A DNA stretch of 64,000 nt from Endocalyx cinctus (GCA_001600455.1 BCKC01000011.1:461835-525834), one strand, 5' to 3'; positions 11,806-24,309 are shown, counted from the stretch's first letter. The notes: generated from the sequence alone by a model not told the origin. Program-made: numbers and translations.

Positions 11806-12135
11806 AACAGTCTCAGGCTTAGCAAAGTGCAGAATAATAAAGGCATCGAGGTAGAACGACCCATTTATCCCTGCTCTCACAATCATAGCCGCGCCAGAAA
11901 CGGTCAATAGAGTCAGTGAGGTGAGATGCATTATCTAGGGGTTTTAGAAGTATTATTGTTCATGGGAAATAAATAACAGATGATGTTTTCTTTTTAATAG
12001 TCGGGTCGGGAAAAAAGCGGCCTCCATAAATTATATGTAGTAACTTCATTTGCTCTATTGATCAACAATAGAATAGTTCTTTTATCTATGCCAACTACTA
12101 ATAAAGTAATATCATAACTTCAACTTCCCCCTGTA
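11806..12135. other. Intergenic 3' spacer before the POF1-like gene
   Basis: AT-rich DNA downstream of the possible relic and of the minus-strand nucleotidyltransferase gene. I see no feature here. Confidence 0.45.
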
Positions 12136-13182
12136 CTAGTCCTCATCATCCGACTCTGGATAATTACTCGTAGGGACACGTCTCTCACCCCCCTCCGAAT
12201 AAAGACGCTGCTTCTTAATGCACTCCGCCACCGCGGGGCTCACGAGCCTCCCCAGCGCCTCCCAATCCCCCTTCCCGACGGCGTCGCGCGCTTTGGTGCT
12301 GCTCACGACCTCGTCCTCGCCCGCCTCCTTGGCCTCCTCGACGACCAGCTCCACCTTGTCCCTAAACTCGCCGCTCAGCGCCTCGACGTACGCCCGCTGG
12401 TCCCCGGCGTCGCCCCACTCGCCGCCGGCCCGCGCCGTCACGCGTAAGCTGGCGCGCGCGAAGAAGGGCGCCAGAGACTCGGACGGCGTCGCCGGGAGGT
12501 AGTACCGCGGCTCGAAGACCCGGATCAGCGTGTCGTACCCGGTCAGGAAGATCTGCTCGATTTTTGGAGCGTCGCGTCCTTCTTCCGAAGGCGGCGGCGA
12601 CGGCGACGGCGACGACGGTGATGAATAAAACCAAGAGTTAGCTATGAAATGGCTTTTCGCGTGGAAGTAGGGTTCCGTCGTGATGCCTATATCGACGTCC
12701 ACGTCTAGTATCTTCCCGTCGTCGTTACCATCGCCGCCGGCCGAAGCGGAGGAAATCTCCATGCCTAAACGGTACATCATGTTCAGCCGCTGATGAAAAC
12801 TAGCCGGCTTGGGCGCCTTGTCGGCGTTGTTGATCGCGAGGAGGAGGAGGATCCTGTTGCGCGACGAGGGGGATTGCCGGAGCGCGGAGAGGGCCATGCG
12901 CTTGTGCGCTAGGGTGGGCGGGTTGAAGGACGAATCGAGGATGAAGAGCTGCTTGATGGGCCGGTTGGATGCCGCTGCCAAAGGTGGGATGGCCTGCGGA
13001 TTCGACGCGCCCGTGGCCACGTCTTCGGTTATGGATAGAGAGGTGGTGTGCGAGGGGATGGTGCATATGACTTGGAATCCGAGGTTTCGGTACATCCGGA
13101 GAGCTCCGTCGAAGAATTGTACGAGGTTTCTTGGAGGGCGCGCCATTCTGTTGGTGATATTCTCATTTGAAGGCTGAGTCAT
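12136..13182 (-). CDS. POF1: Cytidylyltransferase-fold nicotinamide-nucleotide adenylyltransferase-like protein (POF1 family)
   Basis: Single exon, 348 residues. The nucleotidyltransferase signature appears as SFNPPTLAH at 85-93 (the HxGH-like loop) and SSTKAR at 294-299 (the ISSTKxR equivalent). Between them lie FILDSSFNPP, ITTEPYFHAKSHFI and IFLTGYDTLIRVFEPRYY, typical of the fungal POF1 branch rather than of the canonical NMNAT. Residue 13 (MARPPRNLVQFF) is a second possible start and matches the usual start of the family better. In yeast POF1 has been linked to NAD-type adenylyltransferase or ATPase activity and to protein quality control. Ser/Pro repeats near residue 195 and an acidic C-terminus look variable. 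Transcription points away from APC10. Confidence 0.8.
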   Translation of the reverse strand: MTQPSNENITNRMARPPRNLVQFFDGALRMYRNLGFQVICTIPSHTTSLSITEDVATGASNPQAIPPLAAASNRPIKQLFILDSSFNPPTLAHKRMALSALRQSPSSRNRILLLLAINNADKAPKPASFHQRLNMMYRLGMEISSASAGGDGNDDGKILDVDVDIGITTEPYFHAKSHFIANSWFYSSPSSPSPSPPPSEEGRDAPKIEQIFLTGYDTLIRVFEPRYYLPATPSESLAPFFARASLRVTARAGGEWGDAGDQRAYVEALSGEFRDKVELVVEEAKEAGEDEVVSSTKARDAVGKGDWEALGRLVSPAVAECIKKQRLYSEGGERRVPTSNYPESDDED

Positions 13183-13915
13183 GTTTTTTTCTTTCTCTTC
13201 TCTCTCTTCTCTCTCTCTCTCTCTCTCTTTTGTGTATAAACGTTGTGATGAGAAGATTTGAAAATGAGCTGCGGTGGACGTTTTTGCGGCTCTTTTATAC
13301 TTCGTAGTTTAATATGCACAGCTTCTTCCCTTTCAAGTCGGTTTCATCCTAAAGGGATACATTTATGCATGAAAGGGTGTTGTTCCTTGCGTATAAAAGG
13401 TAGATATTTCGCGAAAGAAGGCATAGATTAAAAGACGATGAGTGAGAGGGCTCGCAGATGCGACGGCAATTGATTAGGTGGGGGCGGGGTTCCGCAACGC
13501 TGCTTTACTTGTACTTTTCCTCACCATCATCATCTTCACCCGATCACCAATATCAATGACCGATATCAATATCCACGAGATATTTTCTGAAGTTAGTAGA
13601 TATATATGGATATGAACTTATGACAAATAGAACCCATTACATATCATTACTCAAAGGTTTTACTTCTACTACTCTGTAAGCCAATTGCGTAGATAGGCAT
13701 TACATACCTACAATATAAACCGCAGTTCAGTCACTTCATCACAGAGACATGATAACATGTGAATTTACGATGTGCAGGGATATCTATTCGTACTAGTATA
13801 GTATACCATGCTTCGGCTGTTTGTTTCTCGGAAGGGTAGAGAAAGTGCAAACTCCGAAACATAAACGCCCTCCTGCTTACACGCATTCCATTTTTTTTCT
13901 TCTTCTTTCTTCTCA
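13183..13915. other. Intergenic APC10-POF1
   Basis: Promoter side of the POF1-like gene and 3' side of APC10. A CT microsatellite lies immediately upstream of the POF1-like start (13196-13228), as is common in fungal promoters. Nothing else is supported. Confidence 0.5.
13196..13228. repeat. CT microsatellite in promoter
   Basis: Near-perfect CT dinucleotide tract 14-46 bp upstream of the minus-strand POF1-like start. On the coding strand it reads as a GA-rich leader. Confidence 0.85.
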
Positions 13916-15660
13916 TCATCGTATTTCCTCATCTCGCATGAAACTAGGCATGCTCAATCCGCCGTCTCCCGGTGCGTATTTCTTCGCGTCGGCTTTCCGT
14001 CGCCTCACGCTAGCGTCGAGGCGTAGGACGGCCTGCTCGTCGTGGTCGTGGATGTTCATGCGGGCGACGCGGTCGCGGTACTCGTCCATGGCGTCGACCA
14101 TGTCGTCGAGGGCGTTGTTGTTGTGGCTGGGATTCTCGCCCGTGCCGTCGGCCGCGTCGTCGAAGGCGTAGACTTTGATGCCGCGGACGTGGGTGTCCTT
14201 CCCGTTCTGGTGGTTCTCCAGCACGATGACGCGGACGAACCAGCAGCAGAGCGAGTTCCCGTCGGGCCCGCCCCCGGCCCCGGCGATCGGCACGTCGATC
14301 CATCCTTTCGGCATGTTCAGCTCCATCGTGGTGAAGGGGATGGTCAGGTTGGGGCTGGTCCCCGCCGTGATCTGTATCTTGGTAGGTGTATAGCTCTCGT
14401 CTAGTTCGTAGTCCAGGAAGAGCCGCAGAGCGCGAATCTCGACGCGCTTGATGAAGTGGATGTTCAACCGATGCGGCTGAGGCCCGTCGGATCTGAAATG
14501 CAGCGTGGTTAGTCAAACAACGGTAAGAATTAGACAAAGAAGAGAGGATAACATACTGCCAGAATTGATTTGCATCGTCGTCTCGTAGTTCTTTTACTCC
14601 GCAGCCAGGTTTATAACTACTGACCGTAAAAGAGGCGAGATTACTTATTTCTTTCAGACCCATCGCGGAAGGATCGAATTGAGGTTCTTCCTCGTGAGCT
14701 TCTTCCTGCTCCTGGTGCTCATCCTCTTCGCCTTCTCCATAACCTGCCTCGTCGTCCATGACCTCGACGTCTCCGTCGATATCTACTTCGCCGTTTAAAT
14801 CCTGCTCGTCGTCATCTTCATCATCGTCTTCAAGATCCTCTTCCGCTTCGTCGTCTTCTGTATCATATTCATCATCAGTACTTTCTTCGTATTCCTGATC
14901 AGAGTCGCCGCCTCCGAGGTTTTGACGCCTGACGTTATCTCGCTCGACGTCAGCGTACTAAGCTGAGAAAGGGCTGAGAGTATCTTCGTGAATATCAACG
15001 CCGACCCCGCGCGCTCTGCGACGTCTGGCATCTCTCCCGCGGGGAGAAGTGATAGCTTCATGAGTAAGAGGCCTTTGGGAGAACATGTGCCTCCATGGTC
15101 TATCTCTATGAGACATCGGGAGAGTTATCTGGGTTGCTTAAACTAGGGTGAGAGATGGGGGGGAAAAGTATAAATTTATAGAAAGATAGTCTCTCCTTAA
15201 TTTTTGTTCTTCTTGGGGTAGGTCCATGTATATAGATAGACGAGAGAGAAAAAAAAAAAAAGGAAAGAAGGGAAAATATTTAGGAAGGAGAAGGAACCCA
15301 GTAAAAGATATTAGGTTTGTTTCGAATTGAAAATTAAAAAAAAAGGTAATATGAATTAATGACTGAGGCGGCGATGTAGTTTTGGGACTAACCTTCGGGT
15401 GGGAGTCGATGAAAACCCCAGGGAGAGGTCTGTGGTGCGGCACTTCTCATGGCCTCTAAAAGACTTCCGCCTTCTATTGGATTTAATCTTGCACCATTTA
15501 TTGTTTGGTCATCCTCATCTATTTCTCCGGCAATACGAGCCGTCCGATTTTGTCTTAAAAGTCGTTGTCGAAAACGTTCACTCGGCCCTGGACCAGGTCT
15601 GGCCCCACCATCACTTCCATCATCGGGATTATTATGATTGCGAATGCGCCGTCGTTCCAT
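13916..15660 (-). CDS. APC10: Anaphase-promoting complex subunit 10 (APC10/DOC1), in-frame TAG in N-terminal extension
   Basis: Three exons on the minus strand: 15660-15393, 15136-14557 and 14492-13916. The last join restores NQFWQSDGPQPHRLNIHF, the hallmark of the DOC domain. The core then runs through DYELDESYTPTKI, GTSPNLT and PKGWIDVPI. APC10 helps the APC/C recognise D-box substrates. The first exon (MERRRIRNHNNPDDG...) and the start of exon 2 form an N-terminal extension ending in a very acidic stretch. At 14960-14958 a TAG interrupts this frame between FSA and YADVERDN; the frame stays open on both sides. Either a poor 48-bp in-frame intron (donor GTCGGC, acceptor CTTAG) removes it, or translation starts at the ATG at 14759 (MDDEAGYG), which still keeps the whole DOC domain, or the base is an error. 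Confidence 0.85.
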
Positions 15661-16738
15661 TAATATAACTTTTTTTAAAAAATGAATTCTTCTTTTTTTT
15701 CTTCTTTTAAAAAATTATAGAAAATAGAATTTATAATATATGATATAATATTATTTGTGTGCTTTCAGACTTGCTGTTTACTATGGTCGAATTATTCTAT
15801 CGAGGTATGTTGAATATTGCTTCTTTGTAACATTATTTCACCCCGTTTAACATATATCTATTTATCCGGATATCAAATTATCCGTGCACTCCACTATGGC
15901 AGTATGGCAGGTGTGGGAGATGATTAGTTGTGAAGATTTTAGCGAGAATAGTGGCGTGAATACCTAGAATACTCCATATAGAGTAGAACAATAGCGGTTG
16001 ATCATACAATTAAGCAGCTAAACCTCATAAACAAACCCTTATTTCTTGGGGTGTATTCTTGAAATATGCTAATAAACTATTTATGTATATATCAATATCA
16101 ACCATGTACTAGGCAGTAATTCACCGCAATCGCCATTGCCATTGACTTTGATTGTTTTATTTCTTATACTTATAAACTTTTCAACAATTTCTTTTCTATC
16201 ATTCCGATTTTCAACATGCCCTGCTTCCCACTGTATCGCGCCACAAGTTTAATAGTATAAGGCACTATCTAACGCAGGGTATGGAGTATACTTCGCGACA
16301 TATGTACTGTTAGGGAAACTTACTGCATCCCCGTCTCTTCCCCGTCCCTTACCTTGCTTGATAGTCAGACAGCTCGGCAGGCCTGGGCGTTACTACGTAC
16401 ATTGGCAGATTGGATGGACATATGTAGGTATGTACTACCTAAACCAATACCTAATTCATATTTAAACCTGTCAGACCTTATGTTACTCACGTACATACGA
16501 AACAATACATGGTAGTACATAAAATTATCGTCTGTCTTACCGGTGTATATCACAACCCTACTAAGGAAATATACGAAGACGTACGAAATATATACTTAGC
16601 AAGATTGTAGGAATTTACAGTATATACTATCTACCCACGTTTGGTATCTGATTCATCCTACCGTAGGCTATTATTATATGAAAATTTATTATATCGAATT
16701 ATGACATATATTAACAATCAAGAATTAATTCATATCCA
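15661..16738. other. Divergent intergenic APC10-aminopeptidase
   Basis: AT-rich spacer of 1.1 kb between divergent genes. I see no ORF with coding character. It carries degenerate relatives of the TACTCCGTA word (TACTCCATA near 15971, TATGGAGTA near 16280). Confidence 0.5.
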
Positions 16739-19700
16739 ATGGACGTCATCAAGCCAATGTCACGAGTCGTGACACATCTGAACTCGGTCCTAAATTCACA
16801 CCTTCTGAACCTTGTGAGGGGTGTCAAACCAAGTTCTACCCTTTTAAGAAGCTCCATCTTCTCCATATCAACAGCACAAGTCCACTTAACCGCTAAGGCA
16901 CTTCCGCATCTCCCTAGTTTGGCCTCGACCTTCTCAACTGTCTCGCATTTTACACCACCTACCAAATTTGTAAATAACGGGAATATCTTTCGCCATAGTC
17001 CCCATAACGCTAGAAGACAACAAGCAAAGACAAACATTTGTTCTTTTCCATCCCAATTCTCGCCCAATTCACATTTGAGATTTTTCTCCTCTACTTCCGT
17101 CTTATCTTGTTCTGCCATCATTCCTTCCTCCATCATGGCGGATCGCGATATTCTCCCCGCCGTCGTCAAGCCGTCCCATTATAACCTCTCCATCTCCTCC
17201 CTCAACTTTCAAGACTGGTCTTACCAAGGACACGTGACGTAAGTTATCCTATTACGACAAACAAATATAAATATCGATATATGGATATATATTCTAACAA
17301 ATCACAGTATTGATATCTCCGTTGAACAGCCCACCAAGGAAATTGTTTTAAACTCGCTCGAGTTGAAACTTGGTACCGCCAAGGTCACCGTCGACAATGG
17401 AAAATCTTCCCAAGCGCTAGAGGCTGCTAACACCACCTATGACGGGAAGAAGCAACGTGCAACCCTAACCTTCCCCGATGAAATTCCCGCCTCGCAAAGC
17501 GGTACTCTGGAAATCTCTTTCGAGGGTATCTTGAACAATGACATGGCAGGTTTCTACCGATCGAAATATAAGCCTGTTGTTCCCGCCGCTGCTTCTGTAC
17601 CTAAAGATGACACCTTTCACTACATGTTCAGTACTCAATTCGAAGCATGCGACGCTCGTAGAGCCTTTCCCTGCTTTGATGAGCCCAAGTTGAAAGCTAC
17701 TTTTGACTTTGACATTGAAATTCCCGATGACCAGGTAGCCCTCTCCAACATGCCGGTTAAAGAGACGACCAAGACGCGCGATGGTTTCCAGAAAGTTTTA
17801 TTTGAGCGAACTCCCGTCATGAGCACTTACCTTCTCGCCTGGGCTGTCGGTGATTTCGAATACGTCGAAGGTTTCACTGAGCGTCGGTATAATGGAAAGC
17901 AACTCCCAGTCCGTGTCTACACTACCCGAGGCTTGAAGGAACAAGGTCGCTGGGCCTTGGAACACGCACCTAAAACGATTGATCTATTCTCGGAAAGCTT
18001 CGGCATCGACTACCCCCTACCTAAATCTGACCTGCTAGCCGTGCATGAGTTTACCCACGGTGCCATGGAGAATTGGGGTCTAGTTACTTATCGCACCACC
18101 GCCGTGCTCTTCGACGAGAAGACATCCGATGCTAGATATAAGAATCGTGTCGCATACGTCGTTGCTCACGAATTAGCGCATCAATGGTTCGGCAACTTAG
18201 TTACTATGGACTGGTGGGACGAGTTATGGCTCAACGAGTCATTCGCTACCTGGGCCGGCTGGTACGCCGTTAACGAATTTCACCCCGACTGGCAAGTCTG
18301 GGCCCAATTTGTAAACGAGGGCATGGAGATGGCGTTTAAATTAGACGGCATGCGATCGTCCCACCCTGTTCACGTGCCCGTCAAGGATGCCTTAGACGTT
18401 AACCAGATTTTCGACCACATCAGCTACCTGAAGGGATGCTCGACCTTACGTATGCTTGTTAACCACCTAGGCGAGAAGAATTTTCTGAAAGGTGTCGGCG
18501 CGTACCTCCGAAAACATGCTTACGGTAACGCGAAGACGGAATATCTTTGGCAAGCGCTCACGGACGCCTCGGGCGAAGACGTGACGGGTTTGATGAACAA
18601 CTGGATCGAGAAGATCGGCCATCCCCTCCTGACGATCGCCGAAGAGCCCGGTCAGATATCGGTCAAGCAGAGCCGTTACTTGTCTTCGGGCGACGTGAAA
18701 CCCGAAGAGGACGATACCGTGTGGTGGGTCCCGCTCGGGCTGCAGGGCAAGGCCGGCGAGCAGGAGATCCAGACGACGGCGCTGACGGAGAAGACGGCGA
18801 CGATCCGGGACGTCGACGACGAGTTCTACAAGCTCAACAGCAACGCCACGGGCTTCTACCGGACCAACTACCCGCCCGCGCGGCTCGCCAAGCTCGGGAC
18901 CCAGCTCGACCGCCTCAGCAACGAGGATAAGATCTCCATCGTCGGCTCGGCCGCCGACCTCGCGTTCTCGGGGTACGGCGCGACGCCGGCGCTGCTCTCC
19001 TTCGTCCAAGGGTTCGGCGCCGAGACGAACCACCTCGTGTGGGCGCAGGTGCTCGACTCTCTCGGTCTGGTCAAGGCCATCTTCGGCGACGACGAGGAGA
19101 TCAAGAAGGGCCTCGAGAAGTTCTCGCTCAAGCTGATCGGCGACGCCGTCGAGAAGATCGGGTGGGAGTTTTCCGAGGGCGAGGATTTCCTCACGGGCTT
19201 GATGCGCAAGAGGTTATTGCTCACCGCCGTGGCTAACGGTCATCCCGAGTAAGTTTTTTGTTAATTCTTTTCCCCGTGTTATTCTATTTTACTACAGGAT
19301 ACAGTTTTACGAGATAAACTAATAACAATGACTAACACGCATACAGAGTCGTCGCCAAAGCCAAATCCCTCTTCGACGCCTGGGTTTCCAAAGGCGAGAG
19401 CTTCCACCCGAACCTCCGCACCGTCGTCTACCGCGCCGCCGTCAAGGCCGAGCCGGCCAAAGCGGTCGACGCGCTGAAGAAGGAATGGTTCACGGGCGCC
19501 TCGATCGACGGCAAGGAGTTCTGCCTCTCGGCCCTCGGCCACGTCCGGGATCCCCAGTTGATCCGAGAGAAAATCCTGCCCTTCCTATTCGACGCGAGCC
19601 CCCCCGCGCCCCCCTCCGAATCCGTCCCGTCGGGCGACATGCACGGCCTATGTTCCTCCCTAGCCGGCAACGGCGTCGCGCGTCCCTTGCAGTGGGAATA

Positions 19701-19962
19701 CGTCCGATCCCATTGGGACCAGCTGACGGCCAAGATGGCCAACCCCGTCGTGCTCGACCGGTTCGTCAAACTTTCGCTGAGCAAATTTACCGACGAGAAG
19801 TACGTCGACGAGATGGAAACTTTTTTCCGGGGTAAGGACGTGAGCGCCTTCGCGCGGACGCTGGAGCAGGTCAAGGACGCGGTGAGGGGTCGGGCGGCGT
19901 ATAAGAAGAGGGACGAGAAGGTGATTCGGGAGTGGTTGGGGGCGAATGGGTATCTTTCGTGA
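16739..19962 (+). CDS. APE2: M1-family zinc aminopeptidase (alanine/arginine aminopeptidase, Ape2/Aap1 type)
   Basis: Three exons, 16739-17238, 17308-19248 and 19347-19962, giving 1018 residues from the first ATG or 886 from the ATG at 17135 (MADRDILPAVVKPSHY). The shorter form is the classical length. The extra 132 residues are rich in Ser/Arg/His and poor in acids, like a mitochondrial or secretory leader; yeast Ape2 also has an N-terminal extension. The catalytic core has GAMENWG, then HELAHQWFGN (zinc ligands at about residue 454, long form) with the third ligand in NESFA. An ERAP1-like C-terminal helical domain follows. It trims N-terminal residues from peptides. From about 18540 to the end the gene is far more GC-rich than the first half. 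Confidence 0.93.
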
Positions 19963-21088
19963 AGAGGTAAATGAAAAGTAGAAGAGAAGAAAAAAGGAAA
20001 AAGGGGAAGAAGAATTCTCATACAGTTGGTTGCCTTATGAGAGATGTTCTATTTGATTTTTCTTTTTTTTTTTTCGATTGCGTATATGTATATAACTACG
20101 CCTGAATAAATATTAAAAAAAAAAAAGTTTACTTAATATTGATTGATTGACTGATTTCTTGAGATCAACATCATCACGCCCGATGAGAATCACGATACAA
20201 AATATCATCCATGAATATCTCCCAAAGATTACATTACATGCCTCTACTCCCACGAATCACCCACTCTTATATCACGAAACAATAAAACATATCATACATA
20301 CTTTCTTACATCACATGTCATGTCATACATATCATATCATATCATACCCAAATCAAAACATATAAATCTTGAAAATAAAAAGAAGACGAGGATCCTCCTT
20401 GATGATTTTGTTTGTTAAGACCCTCTTTATTTTTTTTATTGACCTTTCCCTCCAATTCCTAACCCATGAAGTTTTTGTTCATGATTTTATTTTTCCTTTT
20501 TTTTTCCCTCGCATGAAAATGATCATTTCTTTAATGCTTTGCCGGCTCTCGAAAAAACAGAAGAAGAAGAAAAAAGCAAAAGAAGACCCGAAGATGACAT
20601 GATTAAACCCGAAATCAAGTCCAACTCCGGAAAAAAAAAAAAAGAAAAAGAAAAGATACAAGTACAAATCCTCGTGATGCTGATAATGAACAGAAAGGGA
20701 GCAGGACCATTAAAAAAACAACCTTTTTTGCTTTTATTCCCGTCTACTCCCAAATTGTTTGAATAATTAATTTTTTTTTCTCTCTTTTCGAGAAACCTCA
20801 TTCTCGGAAGAAGTCTCCCAAGGATGACAATGGATGAAACAAACGAAAATTTTCCAGTTTTAGTTGAGGATTATTGGAAGGTCCGGGAGGTTCTTTTTTG
20901 TTGTACAGAGTTTTTGTTTCAAGAAACGGGCCATAATATGCGCCGCATGACTGTGAGATAACGTGACCGCCGTCAGACGTCGAGAGGATGGAGAGCGTAG
21001 CAGTCAGGCGTTATAGCCTAACCGAGGTACCGCCGATCCGCAACAGGCGTTCGTAAAATAGGCGGTTTCCCACTTGACGCCGAGCCAT
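19963..21088. other. Convergent intergenic, low complexity
   Basis: Spacer between the convergent aminopeptidase and YAG7-like genes. It holds T- and A-runs, ATATC-type pentamer repeats at about 20320-20345 and purine tracts near 20560-20660. Overlapping short frames here are Lys- or Phe-rich and come from the tracts. Confidence 0.5.
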
Positions 21089-22838
21089 CTAGGATTCTTC
21101 GGTTCGGGGTTTTCCGCGCATGCTTCCCATACCGCCTCGACCACGACCACGGCCGCGTCCGCCCCGTCCTTCTCCGTAACCACCGCGGTGGTGGTTTCCG
21201 CGGTATTCACCACGGCCACGTCCTCGCCAGGTTCCTTCACGGTCGTGTCCACGAGGTCGACGCTGGACCTGATGGAAACCGTCATTAGGGTCGGCAGGGG
21301 CAGCGGTCTGTTTGCATTATTAGTACTAGATCAAGATCAAGTAAAAGGGGAAGGCGGATATCAAAACATTCGATTCACGTACCTCGGAAGGATGCTCAGG
21401 CTGGTCATCTGCCCAAGACTGTACATTGGCCGATGCGGCCGGGGTAGCCGTCAGACCGGTCTCCGTCTCCGTGGGATCGCGAGGGACCTTAACCCAATCC
21501 TCCTGCGTCACCGAGGCGGACAGGTCGTTGTTAGTATCCCACTGAGCCTCGGCAGCGGCGTTAGCAGCGCTGTCTCCAACGTCGGCGTTGGCAGGGACAC
21601 CAGATTCGGGAGCAGCTTCGCCATGTCCGTTAGTTAGGGGGGCGGTGGCGCCGGTGGCGTCGATCTCGGTTAAACCGGCGTGAGCGACGGTAGGATCAGT
21701 CTCGACGGGCTGCGAGGTCTCGGTGGGAAGTTCGGAAGTTTCCGGAGCAGGGTCGGTGACACCAAAGGGGCTGAGATACGATACCGACAAGGCTCTAACC
21801 TGGGAAACTGCGGGACACAAATTTGGTTAGTTCGAACTCGACAGTAGGCTTCGGTTTACGACGAAGAAGATGGACAGGCTTACATGTTGTCTGAAGCTCA
21901 TCGCCGCCGACACTGCGAGTCTTCTCATCCGAGCCTTCGATGAGCTTCATCATGGTAGAAACGGCATTCTCGTCACCAGAATAGACGTTCAGAAGTACAC
22001 CCTCGAGGGCCATGTTCTCGTCGAGTGCGGCATCGGCCTCCTCCGATCTTCGGGCGGCGGCCAAGCGAAGGAACTGAGACAGGACCAAAAGGCTGTCGTG
22101 CTGAATCGACTTGATCTTGGCGTCGGCCTTCTCCTCGGCAGCGGTCACGGCATCGGTCTTCTCCTTCTCTAGCTTATCGGTAAGGGATTTCTCGAACGCA
22201 GCTTTCTCTTGGGCACTTCGGGTACGGTATTCCTCTTCCACCTTCTTGTACTGGGCGAGCTGTTCTTCGGCTTGGGCGAGGGAAGCTTCCAGCTGAGGCT
22301 TCTTAAGACGTTGTGCTTTCTGATCAGCGTTGATAATCTTAGAGGCGACAAGTTCCTCGAGAGATTTATCCGGGTGCTGATCGATGATAGGGTCGGTCTT
22401 GGAGGCATTGGTCTGAGGAAAAAAGGGATAAAGTTTAGTAAAGATAGGTCTGGAATAATAAAATAAAATAAAATAGGTATAGATATGTGAGGGAACTTAC
22501 GATCTTCTTGTTCAAGTTACGGATATGCCTTACAAACACAAGTTAGCAGGAAAGTAAAGATGTAGAATTTGTGGTTTCACAAATTGGGTTAAATGTTCTC
22601 AGGAAATATATATATGTGTGTTCATATTATTCTTTTTTATAGTCAGCTTTACTCACTTTTGCAAGTCACGAACGTATGGGCTCTCGGAGCTGTCATCGTG
22701 ACCATCTTGGGAAGCTGCCTTATCGGCAACGGAGACGGAGGGAGCAGGTGATTCGGTACGTTCGAGTTTAGACTTCTTTTTCTTGGCCGATTTAGATTCG
22801 GTCTGAACAGGAGGGTTCTGAACAACAGGAGAAGGCAT
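21089..22838 (-). CDS. YAG7-like conserved fungal protein: coiled-coil/helical N-terminus with RGG C-terminus
   Basis: Five exons: 22838-22657, 22528-22501 (28 nt), 22412-21884, 21807-21383 and 21307-21089, giving 460 residues. Phases agree at every join. The N-terminus has a Lys-rich patch (KSAKKKKSKLE), then VRDLQK joined to HIRNLNKKI and TNASKTDPII. A long Ala/Glu/Lys coiled coil follows (SLEELVASK to KADAKIKSIQHD), then helices ending GDELQTT joined to FSQVRALSVSYLSP. An acidic Pro/Thr/Ala-rich linker leads to DGFHQVQRRPRG and an RGG-rich tail (RGRGRGEYRGN..., stop at 21089-21091). An RGG tail suggests RNA binding. I recognise the arrangement as the fungal YAG7-like family of unclear role; the name is moderately sure, the gene model strong. 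Confidence 0.8.
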
Positions 22839-24309
22839 GTTTGCGAATAATTCTTTTGCTTCGTTTTTTATTCGTTCGTACTGCGCAAACTAATTAAGAG
22901 AGGGGAATAGTTCAAATGAGAAGAAAGTGTTTGGTTTGCGTTATAAGCTGTTTTTGTTTTTTTTTTCAACCTGGGAGTTAAAAGCTGTAGTTTTTTTAAG
23001 GGAAGATAGGAAAACGATTGGGTTTGGAATTTGTGTGTTAAGGCTACGTCAAAGAATAATCTCTTGGTATTCCTTAGGAAATCTCAAATGTCGAATTCGG
23101 GGTCAATCTTAAAATGTAAAGATGATTTCTTTTTTTTTTTTTTTATGTTTTGATAGGAAAAAAGGAATGTAGTATTATTAACTACAATACTAGGGAGGAA
23201 ATGTATTTGTTGTTTTTGTGTGTGTGTATGTGAGTCGGGTTTAGGTAGTAAAGAAGAATGTAGAGAGAGGTTTCTGGTTATGAAGTTTTTATTATTATTT
23301 TTCGATTGTGTGGTTTGTGATTGATTTAATGCTGCTTTTGGGTACTGGTGAAAGTGACGAGATCGGATCTTTTTGGGTTTGTCTTCTCCTCCCTTGCTGC
23401 CTACTAAAAGCTGCCCCGGTACAAAATAGTCAACTTTTTTTTTTCTTCAGGGAACCCACAGTTACCTAAAGTACCCATATTATCGCCTAGTTATTCCTAG
23501 CACCCCACCAATTCTATTCCCTAATCGGTAACTGAAAAGCCCCTGCGTATGAAGTGCAGCCATTTAAAACACTCGATACTCTAAATTACAATAGAACCTC
23601 AAAGAATCATAAAGAAGTAAGTACATTAAATAAATAAATAAATATAATACAATAGTGAATCCATACGTGTACTCATAACCTTGGAAGACTTATATTTACT
23701 CGGAACATGACCTAGTAGTACGTGCATATTAGCTAGCTAGCTCTTATGTTGAGAATTACCCTAACCAGCCTTTCCTTAGAATGAGAGACTGTAAATAATA
23801 CTAGGGGGTTTTAGAATAAATATACTACAACTATATATAGTACATCATATCCATATGGATCTAGAATTCCATCATCCCCTGTTTCCTTCTTACTCTCGAC
23901 TTTAATAGTGATGTATATCATCTCAGGAAAACAACACATATCCACATATCCACTATGTTCCGAGGACATGGTCGCATAACTTGATTCCATCCGATATTTT
24001 TAGTTCCCAGAGTAGCAACCTAACCATACGACGATACCTCTTGTATTCGTACAGGCCGAATATCTCGTGCGTAACCAATGGGATACCGCCCAAAATTGTT
24101 ACTGCGTAGGTGTCCTCGTCGAGACTATCCGCGACTCCGATAAGTAGATGACCGGGCCCTAGATATACTCTTGATCATGTAGCGCGTGCGTGTTCTCTCG
24201 GTAAACCGCCTCGCCCAGTGGCTTAGGTATCATTACGGCCAAATAGCAGTTTGTCGACCGGTGTACTCTTGTTGATCCATGACGATATCGTGTTCTTTTT
24301 TAGGCATCT
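22839..24309. other. Intergenic YAG7-like to CENP-W
   Basis: AT-rich DNA of about 1.5 kb, with poly-T at about 23129-23144 and a TAAA repeat near 23630. I see no coding frame with support. The YAG7-like promoter lies at its left side. Confidence 0.5.

Noticed and set aside
20479..20801. Several overlapping frames rich in Phe or Lys
   Set aside because: They are translations of poly-A/T and GA tracts in a convergent 3' spacer.
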